NCBI RefSeq assembly: GCF_047920995.1
Contig: NZ_JBLRWZ010000034.1
Location: 1-25,552, forward strand
DNA: 25,552 nt
Direction: 5' to 3'
Source: Aliidiomarina sp047920995
Lineage (GTDB): Bacteria; Pseudomonadota; Gammaproteobacteria; Enterobacterales; Alteromonadaceae
A program made the translations under genes and the position numbers. A model generated the notes under the pieces. The model was not told the DNA's origin, did not search any database, and saw only the letters and a program-made list of their open reading frames with translations. Below are positions 23,457-25,552 of the stretch, piece after piece (position 1 is the first letter of the stretch; every line of letters starts with the position of its first letter).

Positions 23457-24656
23457 ATGAGTAAATCGGTTGCGGAAGCCCTTGCGTTAATTACCCGCGG
23501 TGTAGATGAAGTTCTGGTAGAACAGGAGCTTAAAGATAAATTATCAGAGAATCGCCAGCTTATTGTAAAGGCGGGGTTTGATCCAACAGCACCAGATTTA
23601 CACTTAGGCCATACGGTTTTAATTAATAAGCTGCGAATTTTTCAAGAGCTCGGCCATAAAGTGGTGTTTTTGATTGGTGATTTCACCGGCATGATAGGTG
23701 ATCCCACCGGCAAAAATGTAACCCGTAAGCCACTTAGCCGAGAAGATGTGCTCGCGAATGCGGAAACGTATAAAGAGCAGGTATTTAAAATTCTGGATGC
23801 TGAAAAAACCGAAGTGCGCTTTAACAGTGAGTGGATGAATAAGCTTGGCGCGGCGGGAATGATTAAATTAGCTTCACGGCAAACTGTTGCCCGCATGCTG
23901 GAACGGGATGATTTTAAGAAGCGCTATCAAGGCGGCCAACCCATTGCCATCCACGAGTTCATCTACCCTTTGGTACAAGGCTGGGATTCGGTAGAATTGC
24001 GGGCTGATATCGAAATGGGTGGTACTGATCAACGTTTTAACTTATTGATGGGGCGAGAGCTGCAGAAAGAGGAAGGGCAACGGCCACAAACGGTAATTAC
24101 TGTGCCGCTGCTCGAAGGCCTAGATGGCGTGCAGAAGATGTCAAAATCGCTGGGTAATTACGTAGGCATTACCGATGCCCCGAACGATATGTTCGGTAAA
24201 ATCATGTCGGTTTCCGATGATCTTATGTGGAAATACTTCGATTTACTCAGCTTCCGCAGTGACGAAGAACTCGCTGAACTGAAACAGCAGGTTGCTAATG
24301 GGGCAAACCCGCGCGACGCGAAAGTAGCGTTGGCGAAAGAATTAATTGCGCGTTTTCACAGTGAAGCCGATGCGCAAGCGGCTGAGCAAGATTTCATTCA
24401 ACGTTTCCAGAAAAATGCAATTCCAGACGAAATGCCAGAAGTTAGCTTCACGTTAGCAGAAGAAGAGCGCGGTTTGGCGAATGTATTGAAAGAAGCGGGC
24501 TTAGTGGTTTCCACATCAGAAGCGATGCGCATGGTAAAACAAAATGCCGTACGCATTGATGGTGAGAAAGTATCTGATGCACGCGTTACGTTGCCGTTAG
24601 GTACTGCCGTATATCAAGTGGGTAAGCGCAAATTTGCACGGATTACCTTGGCGTAG
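23457..24656 (+). CDS. tyrS: Tyrosyl-tRNA synthetase
   Basis: TyrS charges tRNA(Tyr) with tyrosine in the cytoplasm. The 399-residue class I enzyme has HLGH (49-52, in DPTAPDLHLGH) and an intact KMSKS (227-231). A C-terminal S4 RNA-binding domain spans about 335-399 (VSTSEAMRMVKQNAVRIDG). Length and motifs fit the TyrRS group used by Pseudomonas and many marine gammaproteobacteria rather than the E. coli-type enzyme of about 424 residues. GGAG lies 6 bases before the ATG. It is divergent from mepM-anmK, an arrangement also known in Pseudomonas. Its terminator lies inside the 3' end of apaH. Confidence 0.97.
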   Translation: MSKSVAEALALITRGVDEVLVEQELKDKLSENRQLIVKAGFDPTAPDLHLGHTVLINKLRIFQELGHKVVFLIGDFTGMIGDPTGKNVTRKPLSREDVLANAETYKEQVFKILDAEKTEVRFNSEWMNKLGAAGMIKLASRQTVARMLERDDFKKRYQGGQPIAIHEFIYPLVQGWDSVELRADIEMGGTDQRFNLLMGRELQKEEGQRPQTVITVPLLEGLDGVQKMSKSLGNYVGITDAPNDMFGKIMSVSDDLMWKYFDLLSFRSDEELAELKQQVANGANPRDAKVALAKELIARFHSEADAQAAEQDFIQRFQKNAIPDEMPEVSFTLAEEERGLANVLKEAGLVVSTSEAMRMVKQNAVRIDGEKVSDARVTLPLGTAVYQVGKRKFARITLA

Positions 24657-24720
24657 CGCTTAGCTCCTTGCAAAATAGGCCTGTTTGAGTAGCGCAGCAT
24701 ACTACGCAAAGCTTATCTAG

Positions 24721-24756
24721 AATCAGCGTAGCCAGCCCGGCACGCTGATTTTTTTA
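24721..24756 (+). terminator. tyrS terminator overlapping the apaH 3' end
   Basis: AATCAGCGT (24721-24729) pairs perfectly with ACGCTGATT (24742-24750). An inner GCC/GGC stem sits across one bulged A, with AGCCC as the loop. A run of T residues follows (24749-24755). It starts 64 bases after the tyrS stop. Because apaH ends at 24723 on the other strand, the hairpin and T-run are also its last codons and stop. Confidence 0.85.
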
Positions 24757-25541
24757 TTACCCTCAACATCCAAGAGAGTAAGCGATTCGCCCCACACACA
24801 GCCCGTATCGAGGGCAATAACATCGCTTCGGGAACTGTGCCCCATTAAACTTGCCCAGTGGCCAAATGCAATGCGCCAATGGCTTTGTGGCCAGGCGGAA
24901 AACCAAGGCATCAAAGTGCTGCTGGCAGGTAGCTCTGCCGGTGGTGATTTTTCGGTTAAATCTAATGCTAATGATTGTTTTTCCAGATAGCGCATGCGGG
25001 TGAATACATTCACGATAAACCGCCAGCGCTCAACCCCAGCTAAATCTTCATGCCATAATACCGGATGATTACCATACATCTGCTCCAGAAACTGCACAAA
25101 GTTATTGCTACGTAAAACGAGTTCTACTTCTTGGGCATGGCCAGCGGCTTCATCAACGCTCCACTGAGGATGAATACCCGCATGGGTAACGATTAACGAT
25201 TGTGTTGCATCAGCTAATAAAAGCGGCTGTTTGCGCAGCCACTCTATCCAGAAATCACGGCTTTCTGAGTGCAGTAAGCTTGCGGTGTTATCTTTGGGGT
25301 TCGGCCGGCGCAACTCGCATAACACGGCTAATGCGTGTAAATCATGATTACCAAGAACGGTTTGCAATGCTGGCCCCAAATCGGCTAAAAACTCTAGCGT
25401 AGCTTGTGCATTCGGGCCTCTGCCAATTAAATCACCTACCGCCCAAAGTTGATCGTAACGGGGATTAAATTCAACCTTGGCAAGTAACTTCTGCAGTGGT
25501 TGCAGGCAGCCGTGAATATCACCAACTACGTAATGGGCCAT
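24723..25541 (-). CDS. apaH: Bis(5'-nucleosyl)-tetraphosphatase, symmetrical
   Basis: ApaH hydrolyses Ap4A to two ADP and removes Np4N caps from RNA in the cytoplasm. The 272-residue metallophosphatase has GDIHG (7-11), GDLIGRGP (36-43) and GNHD (64-67), plus a later THAG histidine motif. All metal ligands are intact. The ATG lies 11 bases from the window edge, so the gene is complete but its upstream neighbour, commonly apaG, and its promoter cannot be seen. It is convergent with tyrS, and its final codons form the tyrS terminator. Confidence 0.97.
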   Translation of the reverse strand: MAHYVVGDIHGCLQPLQKLLAKVEFNPRYDQLWAVGDLIGRGPNAQATLEFLADLGPALQTVLGNHDLHALAVLCELRRPNPKDNTASLLHSESRDFWIEWLRKQPLLLADATQSLIVTHAGIHPQWSVDEAAGHAQEVELVLRSNNFVQFLEQMYGNHPVLWHEDLAGVERWRFIVNVFTRMRYLEKQSLALDLTEKSPPAELPASSTLMPWFSAWPQSHWRIAFGHWASLMGHSSRSDVIALDTGCVWGESLTLLDVEGNKKISVPGWLR

Positions 25542-25552
25542 AACTTAACTGC

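Noticed and set aside
1..25552. A novel defence, mobile or biosynthetic system
   Set aside because: Apart from the DUF6776-like protein and one small secreted protein, the genes fall into known housekeeping families in an order close to other gammaproteobacteria; no integrase, transposase, nuclease cassette or secondary-metabolite genes are present.

Overview
The window reads as the chromosomal backbone of a gammaproteobacterium, most likely a marine member of the Alteromonadales. Idiomarinaceae is my best guess from overall protein flavour and gene order, but the sequence alone does not prove it. Base composition looks close to 50% GC by eye and is even across the window. I see no insertion sequences, phage genes, tRNA or rRNA genes, CRISPR arrays, toxin-antitoxin pairs or defence genes. 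Genes are dense and nearly all belong to recognisable housekeeping families.

Positions 1-6060 (minus strand) hold sfsA, then dksA-gluQ-pcnB-folK-panB-panC, the same order as in Escherichia coli. They link RNA metabolism (DksA, GluQ-RS, poly(A) polymerase) with folate and pantothenate synthesis. Positions 6163-12535 (plus strand) hold pepB, then hrpB-mrcB with a 4-base overlap, ending in a strong bidirectional terminator. Positions 12610-17203 (minus) hold hemJ-pyrB-hemL-maeA: two tetrapyrrole steps, aspartate carbamoyltransferase and NAD-malic enzyme. A GC-rich hairpin separates hemJ from pyrB. Positions 17327-20608 (plus) hold a membrane-anchored coiled-coil protein (DUF6776-like), erpA, a small secreted protein of unknown function, and the prolidase pepQ. 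Positions 20714-23205 (minus) hold mepM-anmK, coupled by an overlapping TAATG and both working on peptidoglycan turnover. tyrS follows on the plus strand, and apaH faces it from the minus strand at the right edge.

The layout is largely collinear with the E. coli panC-to-erpA region. pepB sits where E. coli has the ligT/thpR gene, and maeA, pyrB, hemJ and the DUF6776 gene lie in the stretch from mrcB to erpA. The mepM-anmK/tyrS block next to erpA resembles the arrangement in Pseudomonas.

I found no new multi-gene system. The observations most worth checking are small: (1) pcnB appears to keep the rare AUU start known from E. coli, because its Shine-Dalgarno is 7 nt from an ATT codon and only 1 nt from the neighbouring ATG; (2) a perfect 7-bp dyad sits between the -35 and -10 of a putative erpA promoter; (3) the tyrS terminator is built from the last codons of the convergent apaH; (4) a 14-bp tandem repeat and an in-frame 9-bp repeat lie in and next to anmK; (5) an unassigned secreted two-cysteine protein is flanked by inverted GGTTAAAACC copies.
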